Source: Siphonodentalium dalli (Eukaryota; Mollusca; Scaphopoda; Gadilida; Siphonodentaliidae). Taken from it: a stretch of DNA of 64,000 bases. This document shows positions 35,746 to 47,723 of the stretch, piece after piece. The stretch spans positions 134,791,990 through 134,855,989 of the forward strand of contig CP136067.1 in assembly GCA_032622095.1 (NCBI GenBank). Reading direction: 5' to 3'. The notes under the pieces were generated by a model that did no database searches, was not told the DNA's origin, and saw only the letters and a program-made list of their open reading frames with translations. Position numbers and translations under genes: made by a program. The first letter of the stretch is position 1; the number at the start of each line of letters is the position of its first letter.

Positions 35746-35753
35746 TATATAAA
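35746..35753 (+). promoter_or_regulatory. TATA box before the PC4-like gene
   Basis: TATATAAA, 46 bases before the ATG at 35799, in the 138-base gap after the membrane-protein gene. It suggests a separate transcript for the PC4-like protein. Confidence 0.5.
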
Positions 35754-35798
35754 GGAAGAACGTTTAGTATATTCTGTTATTTTATCCAGGGAACAAAA

Positions 35799-36554
35799 AT
35801 GTTTTACCTCGGTAGAGATATTTACGCAGACGTGTCGTCCTACGAGGGTATAGTGAATGTACATCTAAGGAAATATTATTCGCAAGATGGAACACTTAAA
35901 CCTTCTAAAACCGGGATCAGTCTGCATATCGGAGAATACGAAATTCTTAAAGCGAACTTAGCCGTTATTGAATACGAAATTCACAGTCGTATTCAAGGAA
36001 TAGACGGGACGGAAACGGATATGATTTATTTAGGAAGGGACAGATATATCAACGTTTGTATTTACGCGGGATGTACCCTAATACATATCCGCAAGTTTTA
36101 TCGAAACGACGGAAATCTCAACCCGTCATCGTACGGAATCACTCTCAAAACTAAAGAATTGGACGAATTGAAGAAGAATATGCAGAATATAGATCAAAGT
36201 ATAAAGGAACAGGAAGAGCTATTAACACCCGTTCCGGCCACACACTGTGACGATCTACGTGGAATGTTAATTACCATTTACGCCGAACTGGTTCGAAAGC
36301 AATTACGCGTTGAAGTGGAAAAAACTTGTTACGGCTGTATAAATAACAGACCCAGCCAAAACGATCACGACGTGTGTTTACAGCCGAACCAAATGTGGCC
36401 GGAGTTATTCGCTATCGCTTTCAATAGAACCGATGAAAGCGAGTTATTTCGTGTGTTTAAAGACGAAGCCAAAAACATTGAAAGGACGGTGACGTACGAA
36501 CAATTTCAAAATATCGTTATCACCGATTCTGATATTCGAAAAGAAGTACTCTGA
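35799..36554 (+). CDS. Protein with two PC4-like domains and a Cys/His cluster
   Basis: 251 residues. Residues 3-60 and 76-133 are copies of one module (YLGRDIYADV...HLRKYYSQDG; YLGRDRYINV...HIRKFYRNDG), each continuing with a PS..GI.L segment and a helix. This matches the C-terminal ssDNA-binding domain of transcription coactivator PC4/p15 (basic strand, KPGxxGIxL turn, helix). The C-terminal part has CYGC...H..C (C177, C180, H190, C193) with RPSQNDH, possibly a zinc site. PC4 domains act as dimers, so a tandem pair could form an intramolecular dimer. Role: ssDNA binding in replication or transcription of the element. The ATG follows CCAGGGAACAAAA. Confidence 0.8.
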   Translation: MFYLGRDIYADVSSYEGIVNVHLRKYYSQDGTLKPSKTGISLHIGEYEILKANLAVIEYEIHSRIQGIDGTETDMIYLGRDRYINVCIYAGCTLIHIRKFYRNDGNLNPSSYGITLKTKELDELKKNMQNIDQSIKEQEELLTPVPATHCDDLRGMLITIYAELVRKQLRVEVEKTCYGCINNRPSQNDHDVCLQPNQMWPELFAIAFNRTDESELFRVFKDEAKNIERTVTYEQFQNIVITDSDIRKEVL

Positions 36555-37957
36555 TGTTTATGAACACGTATCCCGAACACTGAACTAGGGGCTATCGGAT
36601 ATGTACAACAAAAAAAAAACAAACAAAAAAACAGAATATGCATATGCTCGCCGATAGCGTCGAAGGGAATATCGGTGTTGCAGAAAATCGGGGACATTTC
36701 AGCGAAATATTCGCGAGGATCATCGTTCTTTCCGAACAGCGCGAAGTTCGCTTCGTTTTCACGCGCGGCACGAAAGGCCAATTGCCTGGCGATTCCGGGT
36801 ACTGATATAGCGGTTTTGAAGACGTCGATATTTTGATCGAAATAAAAAGTTTGCAAACGTTCGACCGCAGTCACGAAGGGTTTGACGTCTCTGTTGTTGT
36901 ACCATACCAGAAAGTCTTTAAAGGTCGACATGCCTTCAGTTTCCCACACGAGCTGACAGTAAGCGTAGTCGGCTTCGCTGATATTTGATTTTGACATCGA
37001 GTTGTAGAAGGCTTCGTGAGGCGGTAGTCGCTTCGCATTCAACTTGTCGATATCGTCAAAAAAGTCGTAGGGAAAGAAGCCTTTCGTTTCTTTGACGTCG
37101 TACGCCTTGAGGAATTTCACGTAAGACGAACCCGGCGACAGGTAATAAGATATATCGAGGAATTTGAGTCGCTTAGAAGCTATACACATGTACGAGTTGT
37201 TCTTCTTGACCACGAAAACTCGCTCCTCATCGTGTAAGTTCAAATATCTGGCTAGGCAAATCTTAATCAAATTCAAGTCATAGTTTGATGAGTTAAATCC
37301 CAAGACGGGGACTTGAGACATATATTGAGAGAATTTGCCGAGTAAACTACTTAAGGTTGTGTGCTTCTTCCTCTTCTTCTTACCGCCGTCTTCGTCATCA
37401 TCATCATCCTCATCATCATCATCATTATCATCATCATCATCATCATCATCATTCTCAGCCTTCATTTTCTCGTTAATTTCTTGCACCACCCAACCCCATT
37501 TATCCTCCGCCAACTCAGAGACGGTCGCGTATATCTCGTACATAGAAGCCACCATACATTCCACAAGAGTATTAGTGTCGGGTTCCACTATACAGAAAGG
37601 TTCGGTATGTCCTTCGATATTACTGCAGATAGATACGCTTACGGGTACGTGTTTCTGAATCCATTCCAGATTCTGACCGGGCTTGTCATTGTCCACCTTT
37701 TGAAGCAGCGACTCGTAATCGAAACAAATAAACCACGGATATATTCGCTCGTTCTTCGGTACGTGTATGCCTTGTTGTTCCAACTGGACGAAGATGCTTT
37801 CGAAATCCTTGTAAAAACCACCGGGATATACGAACTCCGTCTGGTTGACGCAAATTACTTGGTGTCGTCGTAAGTCACGAGCTTTCGGAAAGTGGCGATC
37901 GCAGTTCACGCATTGGTACTTGCTCGCATATTGAGGGAAATTCTTTATATACATCAT
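36506..37957 (-). pseudogene. Protein-primed family B DNA polymerase, exonuclease half only
   Basis: 483 codons from ATG 37957. An N-terminal finger (C16, C19, H32, C36) and YPGGFY (44-49) precede the 3'-5' exonuclease: Exo I FDYE (79-82) and Exo II FNSSNYD (221-227). They are followed by the KGFFPYDFF, LPP..AFY and NNRDVKPF landmarks (293-361) and SVPGIA (385-390). This order is typical of Polinton-type pPolB. Homology ends about residue 436; the last 47 codons are unrelated, and polymerase motifs A, B and C are absent. An Asp-rich run (168-190) from a GAT-type triplet repeat splits Exo I and II. Exonuclease activity might persist, but polymerisation cannot. Its 3' end overlaps the PC4-like gene by 49 bases. 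Confidence 0.88.
36585..36660. other. Probable internal deletion junction of the Polinton-like element
   Basis: Polymerase homology breaks off here next to an A-rich tract (36609-36631), and GGCTATCGG and CCGATAGC lie inverted on either side. Everything between the polymerase palm and the other genes of a full element is missing. The point fits an end-joining scar. It also lies between convergent 3' ends, so it may serve both as transcript end region. Confidence 0.45.
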
Positions 37958-38009
37958 GTGATTTTCGTGAATATTGACGTATAGGGTTATACGCGCGTCG
38001 TTTATGCGC

Positions 38010-38282
38010 TATTATGGTGATAACCTTGGCCGAATAGATATATATAACCTACACGTACTGGTCCCCCGACCACGCGTTATTCTCGTAATAACCGTCGCTC
38101 ACTTGTTGCGGAAATATTTTGTTCGTCCTTGACCTAGTGGTACCCGCCACGATTATTATGGCGATAACCTTCACCGATATATACACCCACGCGGCGTGAC
38201 CTATAATCCCCTGATGGCACAGGAACAGGAGGGGAGCAAATCATGATCAAACCATCTACCCGAAAGGGTAGACAATACTACT
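38010..38282 (-). repeat. Right terminal inverted repeat of the Polinton-like element
   Basis: Reverse complement of 33581-33853. Homology stops sharply at TATTATGG (38010). High identity between the two TIRs implies a young insertion or a recent replication event. Confidence 0.95.
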
Positions 38283-38879
38283 TACAACCATGTGCATACC
38301 AGTCTTTACTATACAAACTATTGGCTGATAAATTACTACACCAGAACTCACGACTAAATTTCCCATCTGAAATCCCCAAATGTTGTGGAGACATTATATA
38401 TTTTAACTGCTGGCAATTTTTGTCCAGACTATAGCTGAATCTATAGATATAGATTGAATAGGTGCACGCAATTGTACTGATACGTGATTGATATATAGCT
38501 ATTTTAATAACAAGACAGAGTTATCTGGGGCTCCTGGTGGCTCAGCATGTAAGGATAGGTTTGCATAGCGCATAAGGCTAACATAAGCCGTAGGGCGATG
38601 GCGAAACTGGTTTTACATGCAATCCCAATAAGCGAGAGTGTCGCCCCTAACCCCCAGAATCACGAATACCAGATAAAATGGAGGGCTGAATCCTGCGTAC
38701 CAGATAAGATACAATACAATGCAAGTGATAGATATTCCACACAAATATGATCATTTTCACACATTTGCTGATGTAATGGTCAAACTTTCAACTTAATAAG
38801 AGGTACGATACTGAATTACATCAAACTATGCCTTTTGGCTAAGAAACAATCAAATGTTGAATACATGGTGCTATAAAAG

Positions 38880-41800
38880 CTGAGTCCTGAATACCGGTTA
38901 AAATGGACATATGAATCCTGAATACCGGTTAAAATGGGCATATGAATCCTGAATACCGGTTAAAATGGGCATATGAATCCTACGTACCATTTATACAAGA
39001 GGGTTAGGAATCCTGTATACCGGTTAAAATGGGCATATGAATCCTACGTACCATTTATACAAAAGAGGGATATAGGAATCCTGAATACCGGTTAAAATGG
39101 GCATATGAATCCTACGTACCATTTATACAAAAGAGGGGTAGGAATCCTGAATACCGGTTAAAATGGGTATATGAATCCTACGTACCATTTATACAAAAGA
39201 GGGGTAGGAATCCTGAATACCGGTTAAAATGGGCATATGAATCCTACGTACCATTTATACATAAGAGGGGTAGGAATCCTGAATACCGGTTAAAATGGGT
39301 ATATGAATCCTGAATACCGGTTAAAATGGACATATGAATCCTACGTACCATTTATACAAAAGAGGGGTAGGAATCCTGAATACCGGTTAAAATGGGCATA
39401 TGAATCCTGAATACCGGTTAAAATGGACATATATGAATCCTACGTACCATTTATACAAAAGAGGGTTAGGAATCCTGAATAGCGGTTAAAATGGGCATAT
39501 GAATCCTACGTACCATTTATACAAAAGAGGGGTAGGAATCCTGAATAGCGGTTAAAATGGGCATATGAATCCTACGTACCATTTATACAAAAGAGGGGTA
39601 GGAATCCTGAATACCGGTTAAAATGGGTATATGAATCCTACGTACCATTTATACAAAAGAGGGGTAGGAATCCTGAATACCGGTTAAAATGGGCACATGA
39701 ATCCTGAATACCGGTTAAAATGGGCATATGAATCCTACGTACCATTTATACAAAAGAGGGGTAGGAATCCTGAATAGCGGTTAAAATGGGCATATGAATC
39801 CTACGTACCATTTATACAAAAGAGGGGTAGGAATCCTGAATACCGGTTAAAATGGGTATATGAATCCTACGTACCATTTATACAAAAGAGGGGTAGGAAT
39901 CCTGAATACCGGTTAAAATGGGCATATGAATCCTGAATACCGGTTAAAATGGGCATATGAATCCTACGTACCATTTATACAAAAGAGGGGTAGGAATCCT
40001 GAATACCGGTTAAAATGGGCATATGAATCCTACGTACCATTTATACAAAAGAGGGGTATGAATCCTGAAAACCGGTTAAAATGTGCATATGAATCCTACG
40101 TACCAATTATACAAAAGAGGGGTAGGAATCCTGAATACCGGTTAAAATGGGTATATGATTCCTACGTACCATTTATATAAAAGAGGGGTAGGAATCCTGA
40201 ATACCGGTTAAAATGGGCATATGAATCCTACGTACCATTTATACAAAAGAGGGATAGGAATCGTGAATACCGGTTAAAATGGGCATATGAATCCTACGTA
40301 CCATTTATACAAAAGAGGGGTAGGAATCCTGAATACCGGTTAAAATGGGAATATGAATCCTGAGTACCGGTTAAAATGGACATATGAATCCTACGTACCA
40401 TATATACAAAAGAGGGGTAGGAATCCTGAATACCGGTTAAAATGGGCATATGAATCCTGAATACCTGTTAAAATGGACATATGAATCCTACGTACCATTT
40501 ATACAAAAGAGGGGTAGGAATCCTGAATACCGGTTAAAATGGGCATATGAATCCTACGTACCATTTATACAAAAGAGGGGTGGGAATCCTGAATACCGGT
40601 TAAAATGGGCATATGAATCCTACGTACCATTTATACAAAAGAGGGGTAGAAATCCTGAAAACCGGTTAAAATGGGCATATGAATCCTACGTACCATTTAT
40701 ACAAAAGAGGGGTAGGAATCCTGAATACCGGTTAAAATGTGTATATGAATCCTACGTACCATTTATACAAAAGAGGGTTAGGAATCCTGAATACCGGTTA
40801 AAATGGGCATATGAATCCTACGTACCATTTATACAAAAGAGGGGTAGGAATCCTGAATACCGGTTAAAATGGGTATATGAATCCTGAATACCGGTTAAAA
40901 TGGACATATGAATCGTACGTACCATTTATACAAAAGAGGGGTAGGAATCCTGAATACCGGTTAAAATGGGCATATGAATCCTACGTACCATTTATACAAA
41001 AGAGGGGTAGGAATCCTGAATACCGGTTAAAATGGGTATATGAATCCTACGTATCATTTATACAAAAGAGGGGTAGGAATCCTGAATACCGGTTAAAATG
41101 GGCATATGAATCCTACGTACTATTTATACAAAAGAGGGGTAGGAATCCTGAATACCGGTTAAAATGGGCATATGAATCCTACGTACCATTTATACAAAAG
41201 AGGGGTAGGAATCCTGAATACCGGTTAAAATGGGCATATGAATCCTGAATACCGGTTAAAATGGACATATGAATCCTACGTACCATTTATACAAAAGAGG
41301 GGTAGGAATCCTGAATACCGGTTAAAATGGGTATATGAATCCTGAATACCGGTTAAAATGGACATATGAATCCTACGTACCATTTATACAAAAGAGGGGT
41401 AGGAATCCTGAATACCGGTTAAAATGGGCATATGAATCCTGAATTCCGGTTAAAATGGACATATGAATCCTACGTACCATTTATACAAAAGAGGGGTAGG
41501 AATTCTGAATACCGGTTAAAATGGGCATATGAATCCTGAATACCGGTAAAAATGGACATATGAATCCTGATTACCGGTTAAAATGGACATATGAATCCTA
41601 CGTACCGTTTATACAAAAGAGGGGCAGGAATCCTGAATACCGGTTAAAATGGACATATGAATCCTATGTACCATTTATACAAAAGAGGGGTAGGAATCCT
41701 GAATAACGGTTAAAATGGACATATGAATCGTACGTACCATTTATACAAAAGAGGGGTAGGAATCCAGAATACCGGTTAAAATGGACATATGAATCGTACG

Positions 41801-44590
41801 TACCATTTATACAAAAGAGGGGTAGGAATCCTGAATACCGGTTAAAATGGGCATATGAATCCTGAATACCGGTTAAAATGGGTATATGAATCCTGAATAC
41901 CGGTTAAAATGGGCATATGAATCCTGAATACCGGTTAAAATGGGCATATGAATCCTGAATACCGGTTAAAATGGGCATATGAATCCTGAATACCGGTTAA
42001 AATGGGCATATGAATCCTGAATACCGGTTAAAATGGGCATATGAATCCTGAATACCGGTTAAAATGGGTATATGAATCCTGAATACCGGTTAAAATGGGT
42101 ATATGAATCCTGAATACCGGTTAAAATGGTCATATGAATCCTGAATACCGTATAAAATGGGCATAATTATGAATCGTACGTACCATTTATACAAAAGAGG
42201 GGTAGGAATCCTGAATACCGGTTAAAATGGGCATATGAATCCTACGTACCATTATACAAAAGAGGGGTAGGAATCCAGAATACCGGTTAAAATGGACATA
42301 TGAATCCTACGTACCATTTATACAAAAGAGGGGTAGGAATCCTGTATACCGGTTAAAATGGCACAAGAATCCCGAGTACCATTTATACAAAAGAGGGTTA
42401 GGAATCCTGAATACCGGTTAAAATGGGCATATGAATCCTACGTACCATTTATACAAAAGAGGGTTAGGAATCCAGAATACCGGTTAAAATGGGCATATGA
42501 ATCCTACGTACCATTTATACAAAAGAGGGGTAGGAATCCTGTATACCGGTTAAAATGGCACAAGAATCCCGAGTACCATTTATACAAAAGAGGGTTAGGA
42601 ATCCTGAATACCGGTTAAAATGGACATATGAATCCTACGTACCATTTATACAAAAGAGGGTTAGGAATCCAGAATACCGGTTAAAATGGGCATATGAATC
42701 CTACGTACCATTTATACAAAAGAGGGGTAGGAATCCTGTATACCGGTTAAAATGGCACAAGAATCCCGAGTACCATTTATACAAAAGAGGGTTAGGAATC
42801 CTGAATACCGGTTAAAATGGGCATATGAATCCTACGTACCATTTATACAAAAGAGGGGAATGAATCCTGCATACTGGTTAAAATGGGCATATGAATCCTA
42901 CGTACTATTTATACAAAAGAGGGGTAGGAATCCTGAATACCGGTTAAAATGGCACAAGAATCCCGAGTACCATTTATACAAAAGAGGGTTAGGAATCCTG
43001 AATACCGGTTAAAATGGGCATATGAATCCTACGTACCATTTATACAAAAGAGGGGAATGAATCCTGCATACTGGTTAAAATGGGCATATGAATCCTACGT
43101 ACTATTTATACAAAAGAGGGGTAGGAATCCTGAATACCGGTTAAAATGGGTATATGAATCCTACGTACCATTTATACAAAAGAGGGGTGGAATCCTGAAT
43201 ACCGGTTAAAATGGGCATATGAATCCTACGTACCATTTATACAAAAGAGGGGTAGGAATCCTGAATACCGGTTAAAATGGGTATATGAATCCTGAGTACC
43301 GGTTAAAATGGACATATGAATCCTACGTACAATTTATACAAAAGTGGGGTAGGAATCCTGAATACCGGTTAAAGTGGGCATATGAATCCTGAATACCGGT
43401 TAAAATGGACATATGAATCCTACGTACCATTTATACAACAGAGGGGTAGGAATCCTGAATACCGGTTAAAATGGGCATATGAATCCTACGTACCATTTAT
43501 ACAAAAGAGGGGTAGGAATCCTGAATACCGGTTAAAATGGGCATATGAATCCTGAATACCGGTTAAAATGGACATATGAATCCTACGTACCATTTGTACA
43601 AAAGAGGGGTAGGAATCCTGAATACCGGTTAAAATGGGTAGATGAATCCTACGTACCATTTATACAAAAGAGGGGTAGGAATCCTGAATACCGGTTAAAA
43701 TGGGCATATGAATCCTGAATACCGGTTAAAATGGGCATATGAATCCTGATTACCGGTTAAAATGGACATATGAATCCTACGTACCGTTTATACAAAAGAG
43801 GGCAGGAATCCTGAATACCGGTTAAAATGGACATATGAATCCTATGTACCATTTATACAAAAGAGGGGTAGGAATCCTGAATACCGGTTAAAATGGGCAT
43901 ATGAATCCTACGTACCATTTATACAAAAGAGGGGTAGGAATCCTGAATACCGGTTAAAATGGGCATATGAATCCTGAATACCGGTTAAAATGGGTATATG
44001 AATCCTGAATACCGGTTAAAATGGGCATATGAATCCTGAATACCGGTTAAAATGGGCATATGAATCCTGAATACCGGTTAAAATGGGTATATGAATCCTG
44101 AATACCGGTTAAAATGGGCATATGAATCCCGAATACCGGTTAAAATGGACATAATTATGAATCGTACTTACCATTTATACAAAAGAGGGGTAGGAATACT
44201 GAATACCGGTTAAAATGGGCATACGAATCCTACGTACCATTTATACAAAAGAGGGGTAGGAATCCTGAATACCAGTTAAAATGGGCATATGAATCCTACG
44301 TACCATTTATACAAAAGAGGGTTAGGAATCCTGAATACCGGTTAAAATGGGCATATGAATCCTACGTACCATTATACAAAAGAGGGGTAGGAATCCTGAA
44401 TACCGGTTAAAATGGGCATATGAATCCTACGTACCATTTATACAAAAGAGGGGTAGGAATCCTGAATACCGGTTAGAATGGCACACGAATCCCTTGTACC
44501 ATTTATACAAAAGTGGGGTAGGAATCCTGAATACCGATTAAAATGAGCATACATGTATATATGAATCCCGAGAATCAGTTAACAGAGGGA
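38880..44590 (+). repeat. 66/31-bp satellite array, copy B (about 5.7 kb)
   Basis: Same unit, start and end flanks as 15288-17655, but more than twice as long. It contains a run of nine or more consecutive 31-bp modules near 41840-42160 and a 197-bp higher-order repeat at 42355-42951. The length difference against copy A arose after the duplication, or reflects different haplotypes. Confidence 0.95.
42355..42951 (+). repeat. 197-bp higher-order repeat within the satellite
   Basis: The marker ATGGCACAAGAATCCCGAG recurs at 42358, 42555, 42752 and 42949, exactly 197 bases apart. Each period is three variant 66-bp units less one base, in the order GAATCCCGAG, GAATCCAGAATACC, GAATCCTGTATACC for the first two. 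This shows recent amplification of a triplet of units. Confidence 0.9.
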
Positions 44591-45249
44591 TGTGAATCCT
44601 GCGTACCGCCTTGAAGTGACCTGAATCCCGCGTACCAAAAGAGGGGGGTGATACCATCATAAGCGCGGAATTTATAATCAAATCACATGGAAGTTAACCT
44701 GGTCCGTGTGGCTGGACAAGTGTATCAGTTATATTACGGGAGCCAGTGTATTCCACGTGAAGTGGCTTGATTTGCAAGTGACAGTAACCATCTCCCCTAA
44801 TACAATAACCATGCATGGACGTGGCTATAGGGTTCTCTTGGGGGGGGTCGGTCCACATAGAAATTTCGAACTGCAACCACCATGAGCCAGCCCAAACTAC
44901 CAGATTCACATGATATGCACCTCTTTGATCGGAACTTTACAACTGACACTATCTTTCATAATGTTAGAAATTTTAAACATGACCCCCCCCCCCTAAGGTT
45001 GGAATATCTAAGTTCGAGGCCATTTCAGACCAAACCTTTGATCAAAAGTCGAAAAATTCGCTACTTCATGTTGATCTGAAAACAACAAATTCACCACTAA
45101 TTACTGTTTGGAAAATCAGACAATGAGAATAGGCTCAACCTATATGTGGTGTAAAATTGCAGTCATGGAGATAATAATCGACGCCGTGATAAATTATGGA
45201 ATAGCTGATAAAATGACGATATACAACAATAAACCAATCATACAGTACC

Positions 45250-46098
45250 AGTCAGAAGAAGTGGTATCATAGTATTGAGGCGCGTCTTTATTGCGATATT
45301 GAGCGCGCTTAATTTCGAAAAAGCGCGATTATATATTACATTTACAACTATAATTATATACAAATCTAAACATTGTCTCTATTTAAAGGTACGGTTGGCC
45401 TTGACGGTGGGTATCCTGTGAAAATAGTTCCACCCGTCAAAAACCGCCACAAACAGAAAGAACATCAAAATGTAGACAGACTTTGTCCGTATATTAATAA
45501 GAAATATCGCATAAGCAGTATGTTATTCTCATATGTTTAACCATTGTTATGTAAAGAAAAGCATAAAAAGTTACTTTTCTGGTGTTAGTTTATATTATGA
45601 TGGTAAACATAAAGAGCGTTCTTTGTTGGTGAATTCCTGATATGGAACTAATAAAGAGCGTTTATGCCATTTGTGTGTGATTAGCCAGTAGCATTGTGCT
45701 GTCCTCTGTAACCCAATCAGGCTCTTGCTTAGGTAAAATATAGTAGGTATTTATGATAACATGCTGTTTACGCGATGGTCATGGTATATATGAGCGAAAC
45801 TGTATGCGTTTTAATGTTTTACTCTTTACGGTGTTTGGAGCAAATATGAATATTTTCGACAATTAAGGCCTCACGTGCCTTTAAGCAATAAATAATTTAT
45901 AAAAGAAGCAATAATTTTCTTTAAATGTCACAATTTTGAGCGCGCGATATCGCAATATTGAGCGCGAAATATTGTGATATTAAGCGCAAAATATTGCAAT
46001 AAAATCGTAAGCGGCGCGCTTATAAGAGTTTCCACTTGCAATATTATTGCGATATTGAGCGCGAAAATAGCGCCCTTAATATACCATTTCTTTTGACT
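45250..46098. mobile_element. GCGC-rich foldback element (copy B)
   Basis: Counterpart of 18328-19170 with the same ends and GCGC clusters and a few small indels. Confidence 0.55.
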
Positions 46099-47320
46099 AG
46101 CCATATAATATTGAGTTTCTGTTGTTCTTTTTGAACAATTATAAATGTGTAGCTATTCAAGGGTGATATATGAAGTCAGTTATGAGTATATCAACCCTAA
46201 TATTATACATGACTATCGCTCATAACAACTAGTAAGTTGGACGACTGATTGCATTCATATATGATTGTGTCATGCACATTTGTTTTATATAAACACAAAA
46301 GTATATCATTTTATGTTAGTGTTATCAAAATTAAATATGTTTCTTAAAAAAAATTGGCCCTCAATAAGTTGGAATATATTCTGACCTAAGTTTTGTATAT
46401 TAAATGTACATTGATACTTTGCAAAACTGTGTAAATTCTTGTTTTCATGTGTATATCGTAAATAAAATTATAATGTCCAATAGCTATGATCCCAGTTCAA
46501 CAAGACGTTGTTCGTAAAAGTAATGGATTCTTATTTTGTTCAAAATTTGTCATTCACGTAGGCTATATGACCAACCGAACGGTTCAAGGTCATCGCGTTA
46601 CATGTAACACTGTCAAGAGCATATGTATGTATTGGCTGGACCGCTTGACTATATATGTATAGGACTCAATATGCTAACTTACATAATCTTTACCAAAATT
46701 GATAGAGAACGCCTCTTTCTCATCCCCGGTGGATTTATCCGGATTTAGCCTGGAAACAAAGAATATTAGACGGGGAACATTATATTATAGTGAGAACAGC
46801 TTTTGTCGATTACCCTATATACGAACGACGCATTCGACGCACACCGTTGAGGTTCAAATTCGGCTGTGTATATTCTATATGTCGTCGGGAATTGGATTAT
46901 TAGCACCACGATGACTATTCCGAGTAACTGGTACAGGAGCAGGTATCTACATGTATAAATTGATTTTCTCACGTTTTACGCAATGAAACAATACATATTA
47001 TCACGTCATTCGAAAGCATAGCATACCTCCTTCATGATTATATTGCAACATTTAAACACTACTTTGACAATCAAGCGTACAACTGACAAGGAACGTCGAG
47101 TGGTGAATCGGCTTTAAGCACTCCGAAGAATGTTACATATTATTCGAAGAAAGTCGCCAATTATATATATATATAACTTAATTTTCAAAAGAAGTGTCAA
47201 ATGTTGCAATATTCAAGATACATGCTATGCGTTCGAATGATGTATAACATGTATTGTTTCGTTTCGTAAAACGCGAGAAAATTGAGTTTATATCTCTATT
47301 CCTGTTCATGTTACTCTTAA

Positions 47321-47723
47321 AGGTACTCAATCCGATCAGACCCTCATAAATTACTATTTCTTTGGCTTCGGTGGTAAAAAATATTTGATTCGAGTCAAGG
47401 AACGCTCAGAGTGATCAGATATCAATTTTTGAAGTTTTGTTATTTCTATTGTTTGTGGCCCAGAAACACGCCGTCAAAATGATGTCTCGGTCAAAATTGC
47501 GTTATTATTACCACTTGATTTTAGAGTTATCCATCTTCGTCCGTTTGAATAAGTGTTTCTGTGGCAATTATTAGTACACATCTCGAGAAATAACAAACTT
47601 CTATAATCAATATTTGATCACGCTGAGCTTTGATGGGTGGATTCCTCGACTCGAATCAAATATTTTTTACCCCTGAAGCCAAAGAGATAGTAATTTAAGA
47701 GTGCTTAATCGGATCGAGTACCT
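47321..47723. mobile_element. TTAA-flanked foldback element (copy B, complete)
   Basis: Starts AGGTACTCAATCCGAT after TTAA (47317-47320) and ends ATCGGATCGAGTACCT before TTAA (47724-47727). The arms of about 110 bp include inverted TTTGGCTTCGG and TTGATTCGAGTC blocks, and the centre holds an ATCAGATAT/ATATTTGAT inversion. The TTAA duplication suggests piggyBac-type mobilisation. Copy A lost the right end. Confidence 0.7.

Larger units (their letters stand above)
33581..38282. mobile_element. Compact Polinton/Maverick-like element, 4.7 kb, copy B only
   Basis: Bounded by 273-bp inverted repeats that begin AGTAGTATTGTC, and by the 6-bp target duplication TACAAC (33575-33580, 38283-38288). The single unoccupied TACAAC is at 14689-14694 in copy A, with matching flanks. 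The 5' AG end, TIRs of hundreds of bases and a 6-bp duplication are the Polinton signature, and the polymerase fragment supports this. Four rightward ORFs face one leftward ORF. Full Polintons are 15-20 kb and encode integrase, capsid proteins, packaging ATPase and protease; none is found here. I infer an internally deleted, trans-mobilised derivative. Confidence 0.92.

Noticed and set aside
37361-37873. A 170-codon plus-strand frame rich in Ile
   Set aside because: It is the antisense of the Asp-rich tract and neighbouring exonuclease codons of the polymerase fragment.
38880-44590. A CRISPR-like array (short repeats of similar spacing)
   Set aside because: There are no unique spacers: both modules repeat head to tail, and the context is eukaryotic.
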